A stretch of 64,000 bases of DNA from Planctomycetaceae bacterium (GTDB lineage Bacteria; Planctomycetota; Planctomycetia; Planctomycetales; Planctomycetaceae). The notes beneath the pieces are model-generated. The model saw only the letters and a program-made list of their open reading frames with translations. It did no database searches and was not told where the DNA came from. This document shows, piece after piece, positions 1 through 8,881 of this stretch (position 1 is its first letter; every line of letters begins with the position of its first letter). The DNA lies in assembly GCA_041398825.1 (NCBI GenBank), contig JAWKTX010000001.1, positions 868,001-932,000 on the forward strand, given 5' to 3'. A program made the translations under genes and the position numbers.

Positions 1-510
1 GAGACCGGTGAGATGGCAATTCAGGCAAGTTTAACTGGACACTTGGTTTTTAGTACGCTGCATACGAACGACGCGCCCGGAGCTATTACGCGCCTGATTG
101 ACATGGGGGTCCAGCCATTTCTGGTCGCATGTTCACTAATGGCGGTTCTGGCTCAGCGTCTGGTGCGGGTGGTTTGTGTGAAATGCAAGGAGCCGTACCA
201 ACCAACTCCTGAGGAGGTTGAGAGCTTCAATATCACTCCGGAGGAATTGGAAGAGGGGCAGTGGGTTCGTGGTCGTGGGTGCCCTAACTGCAAGCATACA
301 GGCTACAAGGGTCGCCGAGCGGTGTTCGAATTGATGACGATGAACACAACTTTGCGAGAGATGGCTTTCAATAGCGAGCCGGCCCAGAACATTCGCCGTC
401 AGGCCAGATTGCTGGGCATGAGTACACTTGTTGAGGATGCAAAGGACAAAGCGTACGAAGGCATGACTTCGCTGTCAGAGGTGCTGAAACTTTCGAAGGG
501 TGGCCATTGA
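1..510 (+). CDS. GspE/PilB-type assembly ATPase, C-terminal part (cut by window edge)
   Basis: The frame is open from base 1, so the gene begins to the left of the window. The 169 visible codons are the C-terminal end of a hexameric secretion/pilus ATPase that powers pseudopilin polymerisation at the inner membrane. The histidine box STLHTNDAP is present, as is the zinc-binding tetracysteine module of GspE/PilB (Cys59, Cys62, Cys94, Cys97 counted from base 1; the last pair lies in GCPNCKHTGYKGR). Walker A and B lie outside the window. It heads a row of PilT, PilB and PilC genes, so it is a second GspE/PilB paralogue in the same locus. The absence of a second type of domain after residue 169 and the normal stop make truncation by anything other than the window edge unlikely. 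Confidence 0.93.
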   Translation, partial: ETGEMAIQASLTGHLVFSTLHTNDAPGAITRLIDMGVQPFLVACSLMAVLAQRLVRVVCVKCKEPYQPTPEEVESFNITPEELEEGQWVRGRGCPNCKHTGYKGRRAVFELMTMNTTLREMAFNSEPAQNIRRQARLLGMSTLVEDAKDKAYEGMTSLSEVLKLSKGGH

Positions 511-877
511 TTTTGTCCGGAAATTTGATGAGGAGCACCAATCCGGCAAAGATGTCAGTGCGGACGGGACGCGGATCTGATTTTTTCGCCGCGTGCTGTT
601 CCTCTCTTCGACGCCTATCGGTCTTACATCACAACCCGCAGTTCTTTTGGGTTTTATTCCTTTCGTGTTCACCCTCGGGCGTCGCATCGATCCACTCTGC
701 TTTCGGCAGTTTTTATAGTTCACTGTTTCTGTTCTTACATCGTTGTTTCTCAGGGAGTCTGAGGCTCACTACGGCTTCAGTTGGGAAGTCGGTGCGCCGT
801 TTTTGACGGGCTGACGACGGCACGATGTTGGAATTTCTGGTGAGCGGGGTGGGGTTGTTGCGAATACGGAGAGATTT
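511..877 (+). other. Intergenic stretch without a recognisable gene
   Basis: This 367-base gap separates the first ATPase from pilT. A 99-codon frame begins at 507 but its product is rich in Ser, Phe and Leu and resembles nothing I know. I see no convincing hairpin. A ribosome binding site (GGAGAG, 868-873) for pilT sits at the right end. The gap is long enough for a separate promoter. Confidence 0.5.
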
Positions 878-1990
878 ATGCGTTCATTTCAGATCGACAA
901 ATTGCTTGAGACGGTTGTCAAAGAGCGAGTCAGCGATCTTCATATTACTGTCGGCCAGCCTCCCGTCGTACGCATGGGCGGGCACATGGTGCGTCTGGAA
1001 ACGCGGACGCTGGATGCCGAAGACACGTCCAACCTGATGAAGAGCATCACTCCGGAACGCAACCAGCAGGAGCTTCAGGAGCGGGGCGGGACGGACTTTG
1101 GTTTCGCCTTCGGGGATAAAGCCCGGTTTCGTGTGGCTGTCTTCAAACAGCGCGGCATGATCGGGATGGTGTTGCGGCGAATTCCCAATGAATTTTTGAC
1201 GTTCGAGCAGCTGGGGCTGCCGCCTGTCATTCGGGATTTGATTCAGCGTCCTCGCGGATTGTTTCTGGTCACGGGGCCGACGGGGTCAGGAAAGACCACC
1301 AGTCTGGCGAGCATGATCAACTGGATGAACCATAACATGGATCATCACATCATCACGCTGGAAGACCCGATCGAGTACTACCACGACCATCATAAATCCA
1401 CGATCAACCAGCGTGAAATTGGAGTGGACGTTCCGAGTTTCCCGGAAGCCCTCCGGCGGGCGTTGCGTATGGACCCCGACGTGATTCTGGTGGGGGAAAT
1501 GCGTGACCTGGAAACCATTTCTGCGGCCATTACGGCTGCTGAGACCGGGCACGTTGTCTTCGGTACTCTGCATACAACGGGTGCACAGGGGACGGTTGAC
1601 CGTATCATCGACGTGTTTCCAACGAATCAGCAGGAACAGATTCGTACTCAGCTCGCGAATGCGATCATCGGGATTCTGAGCCAGGCGCTCCTGCCTCGTA
1701 AACCCAAGGGTCTTGTGGCGGCTTATGAAATGCTTGTGGTGACCCCCGCGATTTCCAACCTGATTCGTGAGGGCAAGACATTCCGAATCAATTCGTCCAT
1801 TCAGACCGGGCGTAAATTCGGGATGATTCTGCTGGATGATTCCTTATTCAACCTGTGGAAGAACGGGCTCTGTGAAGAACGTGATGTGATCGCGAAATCA
1901 AACAACCCTGGTGAATTGCGAGCTCGTATTGAGCGTGCGAAACGCGGCGTGTTTGATGATGACGAAGATGATGATGACGATGACGAGTGA
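878..1990 (+). CDS. pilT: PilT-like twitching/retraction ATPase with polyacidic tail
   Basis: A 370-residue PilT-family ATPase, normal length for the family, which powers retraction of type IV pili. Visible motifs in order: Walker A GPTGSGKTTS, Asp box LEDPIEYY, Walker B region GEMRDLETI and His box GTLHTTGA. It lacks the zinc tetracysteine of the GspE/PilB genes on either side, as expected for PilT. The start at 878 has GGAGAG four bases upstream. The unusual part is the C-terminus: after KRGVF the last eleven residues are all Asp or Glu (DDDEDDDDDDE). A polyacidic tail is not typical of PilT and could bind a basic partner or a metal. It lies between two GspE/PilB-type genes, so extension and retraction motors are encoded together. 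Confidence 0.93.
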   Translation: MRSFQIDKLLETVVKERVSDLHITVGQPPVVRMGGHMVRLETRTLDAEDTSNLMKSITPERNQQELQERGGTDFGFAFGDKARFRVAVFKQRGMIGMVLRRIPNEFLTFEQLGLPPVIRDLIQRPRGLFLVTGPTGSGKTTSLASMINWMNHNMDHHIITLEDPIEYYHDHHKSTINQREIGVDVPSFPEALRRALRMDPDVILVGEMRDLETISAAITAAETGHVVFGTLHTTGAQGTVDRIIDVFPTNQQEQIRTQLANAIIGILSQALLPRKPKGLVAAYEMLVVTPAISNLIREGKTFRINSSIQTGRKFGMILLDDSLFNLWKNGLCEERDVIAKSNNPGELRARIERAKRGVFDDDEDDDDDDE

Positions 1991-2081
1991 GATTCTGTCG
2001 TTCGCAGGGGAACCGAACGGTCGGGCTGCTGCCTGATCGCGGCAGGAAATTTCTACGACGCAAGACAAATGGTTGCTACCT

Positions 2082-3788
2082 ATGGCACAGCGTAAGCTTG
2101 GACAAATTCTGATTGACCTCGGCTACATCGATGATGATCAGCTGTGGGATATTCTTGAAGAGCAGAAGGCAAGCCCTGGTCAGGTCATTGGTCAGGTGGC
2201 TGTCCGGATGGGACTGGTCACTCAGGCTCAGGTTACAGAGGCGCTTGCGCAGCAATGGGGAATGCCTGTTGTCAATCTGGAGGAGACGAATGTCGCCTCC
2301 AATGTTCTGGAGCTGGTTCCGCAGGCGATGGCAGAGATCTACAAGATTATGCCTGTTTCGCTGAAGAACAACGTGCTGACGGTCGCCATGGCTGACCCGC
2401 AGAACGTGGCCACGCTGGACGACCTTCGCAACTTGTTGAATCTGGAAATTCGCGGAGCTGTTTCGTCGCAGTCGGATGTCGATGCCGCCATCACCCGGTA
2501 TTACGCCGAACGTGAAGAATCCATCGAAGATGTCATCGGCGAACTGAAGAGTGAGGAAGATGACGACAAACGCGTCAGGGGATACGACCTGGCGTCGGCC
2601 GAGGAGATGTCGGATTCGGCTCCGATCAAGAAGCTGTTGAATATGGTGATGTTGCTGGCCATTCGTGATCAGGCGAGCGATATCCATTTCGAACCGTTCG
2701 AAGATGAATTCAAGATCCGTGTCAAAGCAGACGGAGTGCTTTATGAAATGGTGCCTCCGCCTCGCCATCTTGCCAATGCGATCGTGTCGCGCATCAAGGT
2801 CATGTCCAATCTGGACATCGCCGAACGCCGAGTTCCTCAGGACGGGCGAATTGAGCTGAATGTGGGCGGGAACGCTGTCGACCTTCGCGTTTCCGTTCTG
2901 CCGACATTGTTCGGTGAATCTGTGGTGATGCGAGTTCTGGACCGGACTGTTGTTGCGCTGGACCTGAACAAGATCGGGATGGATGCATTAACGCTGAGCC
3001 GTTTCCGAAAGATCATTACCCGACCAAACGGCATCATGCTGGTGACTGGTCCAACGGGTAGTGGAAAGACGACAACGCTTTATTCTGCGTTAAACGAATT
3101 GAACGATATTGGCACGAAGATCATTACCAGCGAAGACCCGATCGAGTACGACATCGATGGCATTGTTCAGGTCCCGGTGAATCCGGATTTGGGCGTGACA
3201 TTCGCGAGTATTCTGCGTGCCATCCTGCGTCACGACCCGGACAAGATTCTGGTGGGAGAAATTCGAGACTATGAAACAGCAGAAATTGCTGTGCAGAGTT
3301 CACTGACGGGGCACCTGGTATTCAGCACATTGCACACGAACGATGCCCCGAGTGCGATCACGCGACTGCGGGACATGGGAGTTCCGGCGTTTCTGATCAC
3401 CGCGACCGTGGAGGCCATCCTGGCACAACGGCTGGTGCGTCGAATCTGTTCGGAATGTCGAACTCAGTTTGAGCCTTCGGATGAACTCCTGATGGAACTT
3501 CAGCTGCCCTTGAAGACGGCACGCAAGTACAAGTTCTATTACGGCAAAGGTTGTGCAAGATGCAACAATGCCGGCTACAAGGGGCGAATCGGAATTTACG
3601 AATTGCTTGAGGTCACCGACGAGATTCGTGACATGGTCGGTTCAGAAGCTTCGGCAGATGATATTCGGGATATGGCTCGTTCGCAGGGGATGACGACGCT
3701 GCGTGAAGCGGGTTTGAAACTGATCTTCGACGGACTCACAACGATCGATGAGATCGTTCGCGAAACCATTATGGAAGACGTGGAATAG
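2082..3788 (+). CDS. pilB: PilB/GspE-type pilus assembly ATPase
   Basis: A 568-residue extension ATPase with full domain order: an N-terminal MshEN/T2SSE_N domain (about residues 1-140, beginning MAQRKLGQILIDLGYI), a linker, then the ATPase core. Motifs are Walker A GPTGSGKTTTLYSAL, Asp box SEDPIEYD, Walker B LVGEIRDYETAE, His box STLHTNDAP, and a tetracysteine zinc site (CSEC and CARCNNAGYKGR). I chose the ATG at 2082; an in-frame TTG nine bases upstream is possible but less likely. It should couple to the PilC/GspF protein encoded next. It is a paralogue of the ATPase cut off at the left edge, so the locus has two extension-type motors plus PilT. Confidence 0.95.
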   Translation: MAQRKLGQILIDLGYIDDDQLWDILEEQKASPGQVIGQVAVRMGLVTQAQVTEALAQQWGMPVVNLEETNVASNVLELVPQAMAEIYKIMPVSLKNNVLTVAMADPQNVATLDDLRNLLNLEIRGAVSSQSDVDAAITRYYAEREESIEDVIGELKSEEDDDKRVRGYDLASAEEMSDSAPIKKLLNMVMLLAIRDQASDIHFEPFEDEFKIRVKADGVLYEMVPPPRHLANAIVSRIKVMSNLDIAERRVPQDGRIELNVGGNAVDLRVSVLPTLFGESVVMRVLDRTVVALDLNKIGMDALTLSRFRKIITRPNGIMLVTGPTGSGKTTTLYSALNELNDIGTKIITSEDPIEYDIDGIVQVPVNPDLGVTFASILRAILRHDPDKILVGEIRDYETAEIAVQSSLTGHLVFSTLHTNDAPSAITRLRDMGVPAFLITATVEAILAQRLVRRICSECRTQFEPSDELLMELQLPLKTARKYKFYYGKGCARCNNAGYKGRIGIYELLEVTDEIRDMVGSEASADDIRDMARSQGMTTLREAGLKLIFDGLTTIDEIVRETIMEDVE

Positions 3789-4034
3789 CTGTGTGTGTTG
3801 TTTTGCTGCAGCAGAAACATACACGCTGCAGCAGACGCTATAGATGAGACACACTTATTGTGTCTAACTGGCAGTATGTAAACACTTTAGGGATTATTTG
3901 AAATTCCGGCGCGTCCTTTGCTTCTCTGTTCTGGTTGCAATACATCCTGTTGATGAATTGCTGAGTTTCGGAGTTGCTGGGTGTTGTCGGGGCGAGTGCC
4001 TCGACAGTTGCCGAAACTTTCGGGAGAGAACGGT
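3789..4034 (+). promoter_or_regulatory. pilB-pilC gap with a hairpin and a direct repeat
   Basis: The gap holds a perfect direct repeat GCTGCAGCAG at 3805-3814 and 3825-3834, and a 7-bp hairpin AGACACA-cttat-TGTGTCT at 3847-3865. No T-tract follows the hairpin, so it is not a classical terminator; it may be a processing or attenuation site that sets pilC expression apart from the ATPases. Function is inferred only from structure. Confidence 0.35.
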
Positions 4035-5279
4035 ATGCCAACCTTCACTTATGAAGCAATGGACAGTTCGGGTCTTGAAGTGAAAGACTCGATCGAGGCG
4101 CCGTCGGAGGCCGAAGCCCAGACGATGATTCGCGAAAAGGGCTTCTATGTTACGAAGATTCGCGAAAAAGAAAGAAAGAAGAAGTCGACTCCCGCCAAGA
4201 AGGGCAAGTCGACTCAGAAGCAGGGCAAGACATTCACGCTTGGCGGTGTGAAGCCCAAACTGCTTTGTACATTCACGCGTCAGTTGTCGACGCTGCAGGA
4301 TGCGGGGTTGCCAATCCTTCGAAGTCTGCGCATTCTCGAAGGCCAGTGTAAGCCTGGTGCGCTAAGGAATGCATTGATCGATGTTGTGGAAGACATCGAG
4401 GGCGGCAATACGTTGTCAGAGGCGATGGCAAAGCAGCCGAAGGCCTTTGATAATCTTTACGTCAACATGGTGCGGGCTGGTGAGGCCGGCGGTGCGCTGG
4501 AAGTGATTCTTCAGCGTCTGGCTGAATTCAAAGAGAAGGCTCAGTCCCTGAAGCGAAAGATCGTTGGTGCCATGATCTATCCCGCGGCGGTGATCACCGT
4601 CGCTGTGGGGATTGTGTCGTTCATCATGATGTTCATTATTCCGAAGTTCAAAAAGATCTTCGAAGACTTCGACACAGATCTGCCAGCCATGACGGTGATG
4701 CTGATCGATATGTCTGACTGGATGATGGACTACTGGTACTTTCTGATCGTGGGGCCTTTGAGTTTCTTCATCTTCATCAAGATTGTGAAGAAGAACAAGA
4801 CGGGAGCGTACGTGGTCGACTGGTGTTCGTTACGGATACCGCTTGTCGGGAAGATCCTGCATATCGGCACGATCGCCCGAGTGACCCGAACTCTGGGAAC
4901 GTTGATCGCTTCTGGTGTTCCCATTCTTGAAGGGCTCATCATCTCCAGAGATACCGCTGGCAATGCGGTGTTTGTGAGAGCATTTGACAATATCTATGCG
5001 GCGATTCGCGAAGGGGAAACCATTGCTGTTCCGCTGAAGGAATCGAAGATCGTTGATGACCTTGTGGTCAACATGGTGGACGTTGGTGAAGAGACTGGTG
5101 CTCTGGACGACATGCTCTACAAGGTTGCGGACGTCTACGACGAAGAAGTGGAAGTCAGGGTTGAAAGTCTTGTGAGCCTGCTGGAACCGATCATGGTTGT
5201 TGTGTTGGGCTTGATCGTCGGCTTTATCGTAATCGCCCTGTTCCTTCCGCTGATCAAGCTGTTGAACGACCTGGCATAG
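4035..5279 (+). CDS. pilC: PilC/GspF inner-membrane platform protein
   Basis: A 414-residue polytopic platform protein of the pilus/type II secretion machine, standard length. It has two GspF-type helical domains (about 70-195 and 275-400), each with the typical motif of glycine-rich helices (for example NMVRAGEAGGALEVIL and NMVDVGEETGALDDML). Membrane segments are centred on AAVITVAVGIVSFIMMFI, FLIVGPLSFFIFI and IMVVVLGLIVGFIVIALFL. The cytoplasmic N-terminus is lysine-rich (residues 40-70). I prefer the ATG at 4035 (MPTFTYEAMD, the canonical family start) with GGGAGAG just upstream, over an in-frame start 54 bases earlier. It receives torque from the ATPases encoded upstream and stands before the pseudopilin genes. 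Confidence 0.95.
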   Translation: MPTFTYEAMDSSGLEVKDSIEAPSEAEAQTMIREKGFYVTKIREKERKKKSTPAKKGKSTQKQGKTFTLGGVKPKLLCTFTRQLSTLQDAGLPILRSLRILEGQCKPGALRNALIDVVEDIEGGNTLSEAMAKQPKAFDNLYVNMVRAGEAGGALEVILQRLAEFKEKAQSLKRKIVGAMIYPAAVITVAVGIVSFIMMFIIPKFKKIFEDFDTDLPAMTVMLIDMSDWMMDYWYFLIVGPLSFFIFIKIVKKNKTGAYVVDWCSLRIPLVGKILHIGTIARVTRTLGTLIASGVPILEGLIISRDTAGNAVFVRAFDNIYAAIREGETIAVPLKESKIVDDLVVNMVDVGEETGALDDMLYKVADVYDEEVEVRVESLVSLLEPIMVVVLGLIVGFIVIALFLPLIKLLNDLA

Positions 5280-5379
5280 AGAGTGTGTTCAGATGGGGCC
5301 GCGTGGGTTTTGGCTTTCGTCATTCCCGGATGGTGCAGATCTGAAAACTGGTACTAACCTTTGTCCTGGATGCAGAACA

Positions 5380-6222
5380 ATGAGACGCCTGACAAAAAAA
5401 ACAAACCGGCCAGAACGCCGATCCGGCTTTTCGCTGATTGAGCTGATGGTTGTTATCGTGATCCTTGGCATTCTCATTGCCTTGCTGGTTCCGGCAATCA
5501 GTGGTGCGAGGCGAGCGGCTCGTGTTGCTGAAGTCGTTGCGGATATCACCAGACTTGAAACGGCCATCTCGAAGTTCAAGTCTGATTTTGGGGGACTTGA
5601 ACCGTGGGACTTCATCCTGTTCGATGAATCGGGTGGTTGGGCAAGCGCGTCACCAGCGATCGATAAGCAGCTGAAGGATTCGCGGAGTCGCCTGCGTCGA
5701 CTTTGGTCGCAATTCCCATTCGGAGCTGCGGACCTGAACAACGATGGGGATACGACTGACCTGATTGAACTCAGTGGTTCTGAGTGTCTCGTGTTTTTCC
5801 TGGGTGGCGTTCCTTCAGGTGGGGATGTTGTGGGTTTTTCGGCAAATCCCCTCGCCCCGTTTTCAACGACCAGCACCTCGCGAACACCACGCTACATGGA
5901 TTTTAGTGTTGGTCGACTGGTCGATCAGGATGCGGATGGCATGTTCGAGTACCTGGATCCTATCGCTGACCAGAAGCAACCCTATCACTACGCTTCCAGT
6001 AATAACGGTCAGGGTTATTCGCCACTGATCGGGCATTATCTGGACGGTAACCTGAAACCGTGGAATCGCGATTCGCACCAGATTATTTCACCAGGTTTTG
6101 ATGGTGATTTTGGTCCTGCGACACCGATCACACCGACCTATGCCCCGGGCGATGAGCTGAGCGGAAATCGAGTCACAGAAGCCGACAACATCGCCAATTT
6201 CAGCAATGGTACGCTGAACTAG
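5380..6222 (+). CDS. Prepilin-type pseudopilin, GspG-like
   Basis: About 280 residues. The N-terminus is a class III prepilin leader: basic region (MRRLTKKTNRPERRSG), cleavage after Gly, then FSLIELMVVIVILGILIALL with Glu at +5. This is a substrate for a PilD-type prepilin peptidase that is not in the window. The start at 5380 is preferred over an in-frame ATG at 5293 because only it gives a leader of normal length. The globular part carries Asp/Asn-rich turns (DLNNDGDTTD, DQDADG) that resemble the calcium-binding loops of major pseudopilins. It is the first of six pilin-like genes and the best candidate for the major subunit. Confidence 0.9.
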   Translation: MRRLTKKTNRPERRSGFSLIELMVVIVILGILIALLVPAISGARRAARVAEVVADITRLETAISKFKSDFGGLEPWDFILFDESGGWASASPAIDKQLKDSRSRLRRLWSQFPFGAADLNNDGDTTDLIELSGSECLVFFLGGVPSGGDVVGFSANPLAPFSTTSTSRTPRYMDFSVGRLVDQDADGMFEYLDPIADQKQPYHYASSNNGQGYSPLIGHYLDGNLKPWNRDSHQIISPGFDGDFGPATPITPTYAPGDELSGNRVTEADNIANFSNGTLN

Positions 6223-6273
6223 TTGGCCACGGTTCTTCACTGAGTCTTTGTGTAAAAACTGAGGGTTCCGGCA

Positions 6274-7653
6274 ATGACAATTCAAAAACAACATCATCAT
6301 CGGCGAGGTGCCTACACGCTGATCGAACTGTTGATGGTTGTTGCCGTCGTTTCGATCCTGATTGCTTTGTCTGTAATGGCCATGCAGGGGGTGACAACGC
6401 AGGCTCAGGTCGAAGCGACCAAGGTGACTGTCGCAAAGATTAATCGATTGATGGAGCAACGAATGCTTGCCTTTGATCGGGCCTTTAAAGGCTCCCGAAG
6501 GCAGGGCTACATCCTGGGAACGCTTGGCCTTCTGAAAACGAATGCGAGTGCCAAATTCGACTATTTTGTTTCGCATCCGGATGAGGTGCCTCCGGAAATT
6601 GTTGCACTGGCCCGGAAGGCTGCCTTCCGTTTCGAGTTTCCACAGCGAATGGTGGAACTGACCGTGGGTGGAGGTGATGCTGATTCGGACGGAATTCCGG
6701 ACGTCATTTTCAATCTGCTTCAGAATGCCGCCAGGAAGAACCTGAATGACGGCGATCCAGCACGCGGGTTGACTCCCAATCCATCGCCAACCGCTTTGCA
6801 GATCGCGGACGAAGTGCGCATGTATCTCTGGCCAAAGCACCTGCAGCATGAAGTCGCTGTGAACACCGTGACCGGGGGCGTGACGGCAGGGGCATCTGTG
6901 GATGGATTGCATTCCACGGAAAGTGCTGAGCTGCTGTACTTCTTTCTGATCGAATCGGGAACGTTCGGAGCGTCTCCCGTTGATGCTGATTCCTTTAAGT
7001 CTTCAGAGATTGCAGACACCGATGGTGATGGGCTGATGGAGTTTGTTGATGGCTGGGGACAACCACTGCGATACTATCGCTGGCCGACTCGGCTTGTTGA
7101 CCCGGATGCTCCCAACCCGTTTGTTCCAAATTTTGCGACAGTGAACGATCCGACCGAGGTCGACCTGACGCCCAATGATATCAGTGATGCAGGTGGGGCC
7201 GGTTTGCGTCGCGTGACGGGCTATGAACGCGAACTTGCTGAAGTCATTCTGAAGGGCTTGCCGCCCACTCCGAGTGCAATTGGCACGTCAACTCCCCGTG
7301 ATGTCCTGTTGATTGATCCCGACGATCCCGTGGGACTGTTGTATACATTTCTTGAAAACCCCAAATACATCGCTCTGGGGGTGAATGTGGCCGGCGAATT
7401 CAACGAAGTGAATTATCACACGCCTGATACATACCATGCACCACTGATTGTATCCGCCGGGCCAGATGGGTTACTTGGCTTGCGGGAGCCCAATGATGTG
7501 GATGGTCCCAATGGCGTGTTTGGAAATCTGGCCCAATACGCCGGAACAAATTGTATGGTAGGTCCGATTGATCCCAACCTTGTGGCAGGCTGTGTCGATC
7601 AGCTGTTCGATAATATCTCGAGCCGTAACCGACGAGCGGGAGGTCGCCGATGA
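6274..7653 (+). CDS. Prepilin-type pseudopilin, long (459 aa)
   Basis: The leader is short and basic (MTIQKQHHHRRG), followed by AYTLIELLMVVAVVSILIAL, a type III signal with Glu+5 but Ala-Tyr instead of the usual Phe at +1. The globular region is much longer than in classical pseudopilins and has Asp-rich loops (DADSDGIPD, DTDGDGLMEFVDGWG) of calcium-binding appearance. DGLMEFVDGWGQPLRYYRWP is the type of conserved patch found in planctomycete pseudopilin-like proteins. It overlaps the next gene by four bases (ATGA), so translation is coupled. Likely a minor tip or scaffold pseudopilin. Confidence 0.88.
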   Translation: MTIQKQHHHRRGAYTLIELLMVVAVVSILIALSVMAMQGVTTQAQVEATKVTVAKINRLMEQRMLAFDRAFKGSRRQGYILGTLGLLKTNASAKFDYFVSHPDEVPPEIVALARKAAFRFEFPQRMVELTVGGGDADSDGIPDVIFNLLQNAARKNLNDGDPARGLTPNPSPTALQIADEVRMYLWPKHLQHEVAVNTVTGGVTAGASVDGLHSTESAELLYFFLIESGTFGASPVDADSFKSSEIADTDGDGLMEFVDGWGQPLRYYRWPTRLVDPDAPNPFVPNFATVNDPTEVDLTPNDISDAGGAGLRRVTGYERELAEVILKGLPPTPSAIGTSTPRDVLLIDPDDPVGLLYTFLENPKYIALGVNVAGEFNEVNYHTPDTYHAPLIVSAGPDGLLGLREPNDVDGPNGVFGNLAQYAGTNCMVGPIDPNLVAGCVDQLFDNISSRNRRAGGRR

Positions 7654-8881
7654 GACACTTACCCGCACACATAATTCCTGCCAGAAGGATGCTCGCCGGC
7701 AGGCCGCATCGTGCAGGTTTCACGCTGGTTGAGTTGCTGGTTGTGATTACCATCATGCTCATTCTGCTGGGGATCACCGTTGCCGGCATCAACTACTCTC
7801 GAACCGGTGATAAGGTGAGTTCCGCTGCCCGTCAGGTTCAGTCGTTTCTGGCGGGAGCCCGCGATCGAGCCATTCATGCTGATGAAGCCCGCGGTGTTCG
7901 CTTATTTATCGAACAGAGTCTGGGAGGATCCCCTGCAGCGTTGAGGACCGTGACGACAATGGCGTACATAGCGCCAGGCGGAACGTGGGAAGCTCCTCGC
8001 GATAGCGCGAAGATTCAACTGGAACGAGTCGATGGCAACAGCGACGGAGACTATGAAGACGCTGTCGATCTGGTCACGATCGTTCGCGGATTTAACAATC
8101 CGGGCTGGTGGAATCTGAAACGGCGTGGACTGCTTGTCGACGGGATGAGGATTCGAATTCCTGCGGGACCCTCAGGCAACTGGTATCCGCTGACGACGGG
8201 CAATGCGACGACCAATCCAACGCTGGATGTGACGCAGCCCCCACCTGACCAGCAGCTGCTGTTGCTGCAGATTCCGTATGCAGATGCCGGTGACGCTGGC
8301 CAGCTGGTGGCCCATCGCGATCTTACCTACGAAATTGAACTGCCCACCAGAATGCTTCCGCAGGATCCTTCTATCCTGCCCGACGGAGTCGTGATCGACC
8401 TTGACGGGTCCAAGGTGCCCAGCGTGTGGAGACCCACCGCAGCCACGGGTAGCGTGTATTCCGGCTACATGGACGTAATGTTTTCTCCTCGAGGTTCAGT
8501 GATCGGAGATGCAGCCGGCGTCGGAGTTCTGCACTTCGCATCATGACGCAGAAGACGCGTTGTTCATCAAAGAACAATGGGTCAGCGCCGAGCAACCTGA
8601 GTGCGTTTGATGCGGCGGTGGCAGCGGGTACGCCGTTCATTCCAATGGATGAAATCAATCCGACATTGACTGACCAGACCTGGATCGCTTCGACGGATAT
8701 TTACAAAGTGAAGGAGCGGCGACTGGTGAGTGTCTTCAGTCAGACGGGGAATATCTCAGTGCACAAGGTAAACGCCTACATCGGAGCGGATGGAGCGTCG
8801 CCGGATAACAACGGAGGTATTGCCGACGGCATTGCTGATGATCCGTACTACTTTGCAGAGACGGGTGAGGTGGCGAAATGA
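7650..8881 (+). CDS. Prepilin-type pseudopilin, GspH-like, frame broken near 8546
   Basis: A GspH-like minor pseudopilin. After a basic leader the signal reads GFTLVELLVVITIMLILLGI, and the next helix (RQVQSFLAGARDRAIHADEA) is typical of GspH. The frame stops at 8546 after HFAS, but coding continues: DAEDALFIKEQWVSAEQ is read in a second frame and LSAFDAAVAAGTPF through RLVSVFSQTGNISVH to AETGEVAK in the first frame again. The final stop (8879-8881) overlaps the next ATG as ATGA, which shows that 8881 is the true end. The two frame changes are the first sign of the disrupted block. I take the gene as intact in the organism; the alternative is a separate 112-aa gene from 8543. Confidence 0.75.

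Noticed and set aside
507..806. A 99-aa gene between the first ATPase and pilT
   Set aside because: Composition is low-complexity Ser/Phe/Leu, there is no ribosome binding site, and it overlaps the end of the ATPase gene by four bases only by chance.
2076..2768. A 230-aa minus-strand frame inside pilB
   Set aside because: It is a shadow of the pilB coding strand, with no motif and no ribosome binding site.
8543..8881. An independent 112-aa gene starting at an ATGA overlap
   Set aside because: Its first 20 residues are unnatural, whereas the other frame gives DAEDALFIKEQWVSAEQ continuing the GspH-like protein; its later part is the normal pseudopilin end.
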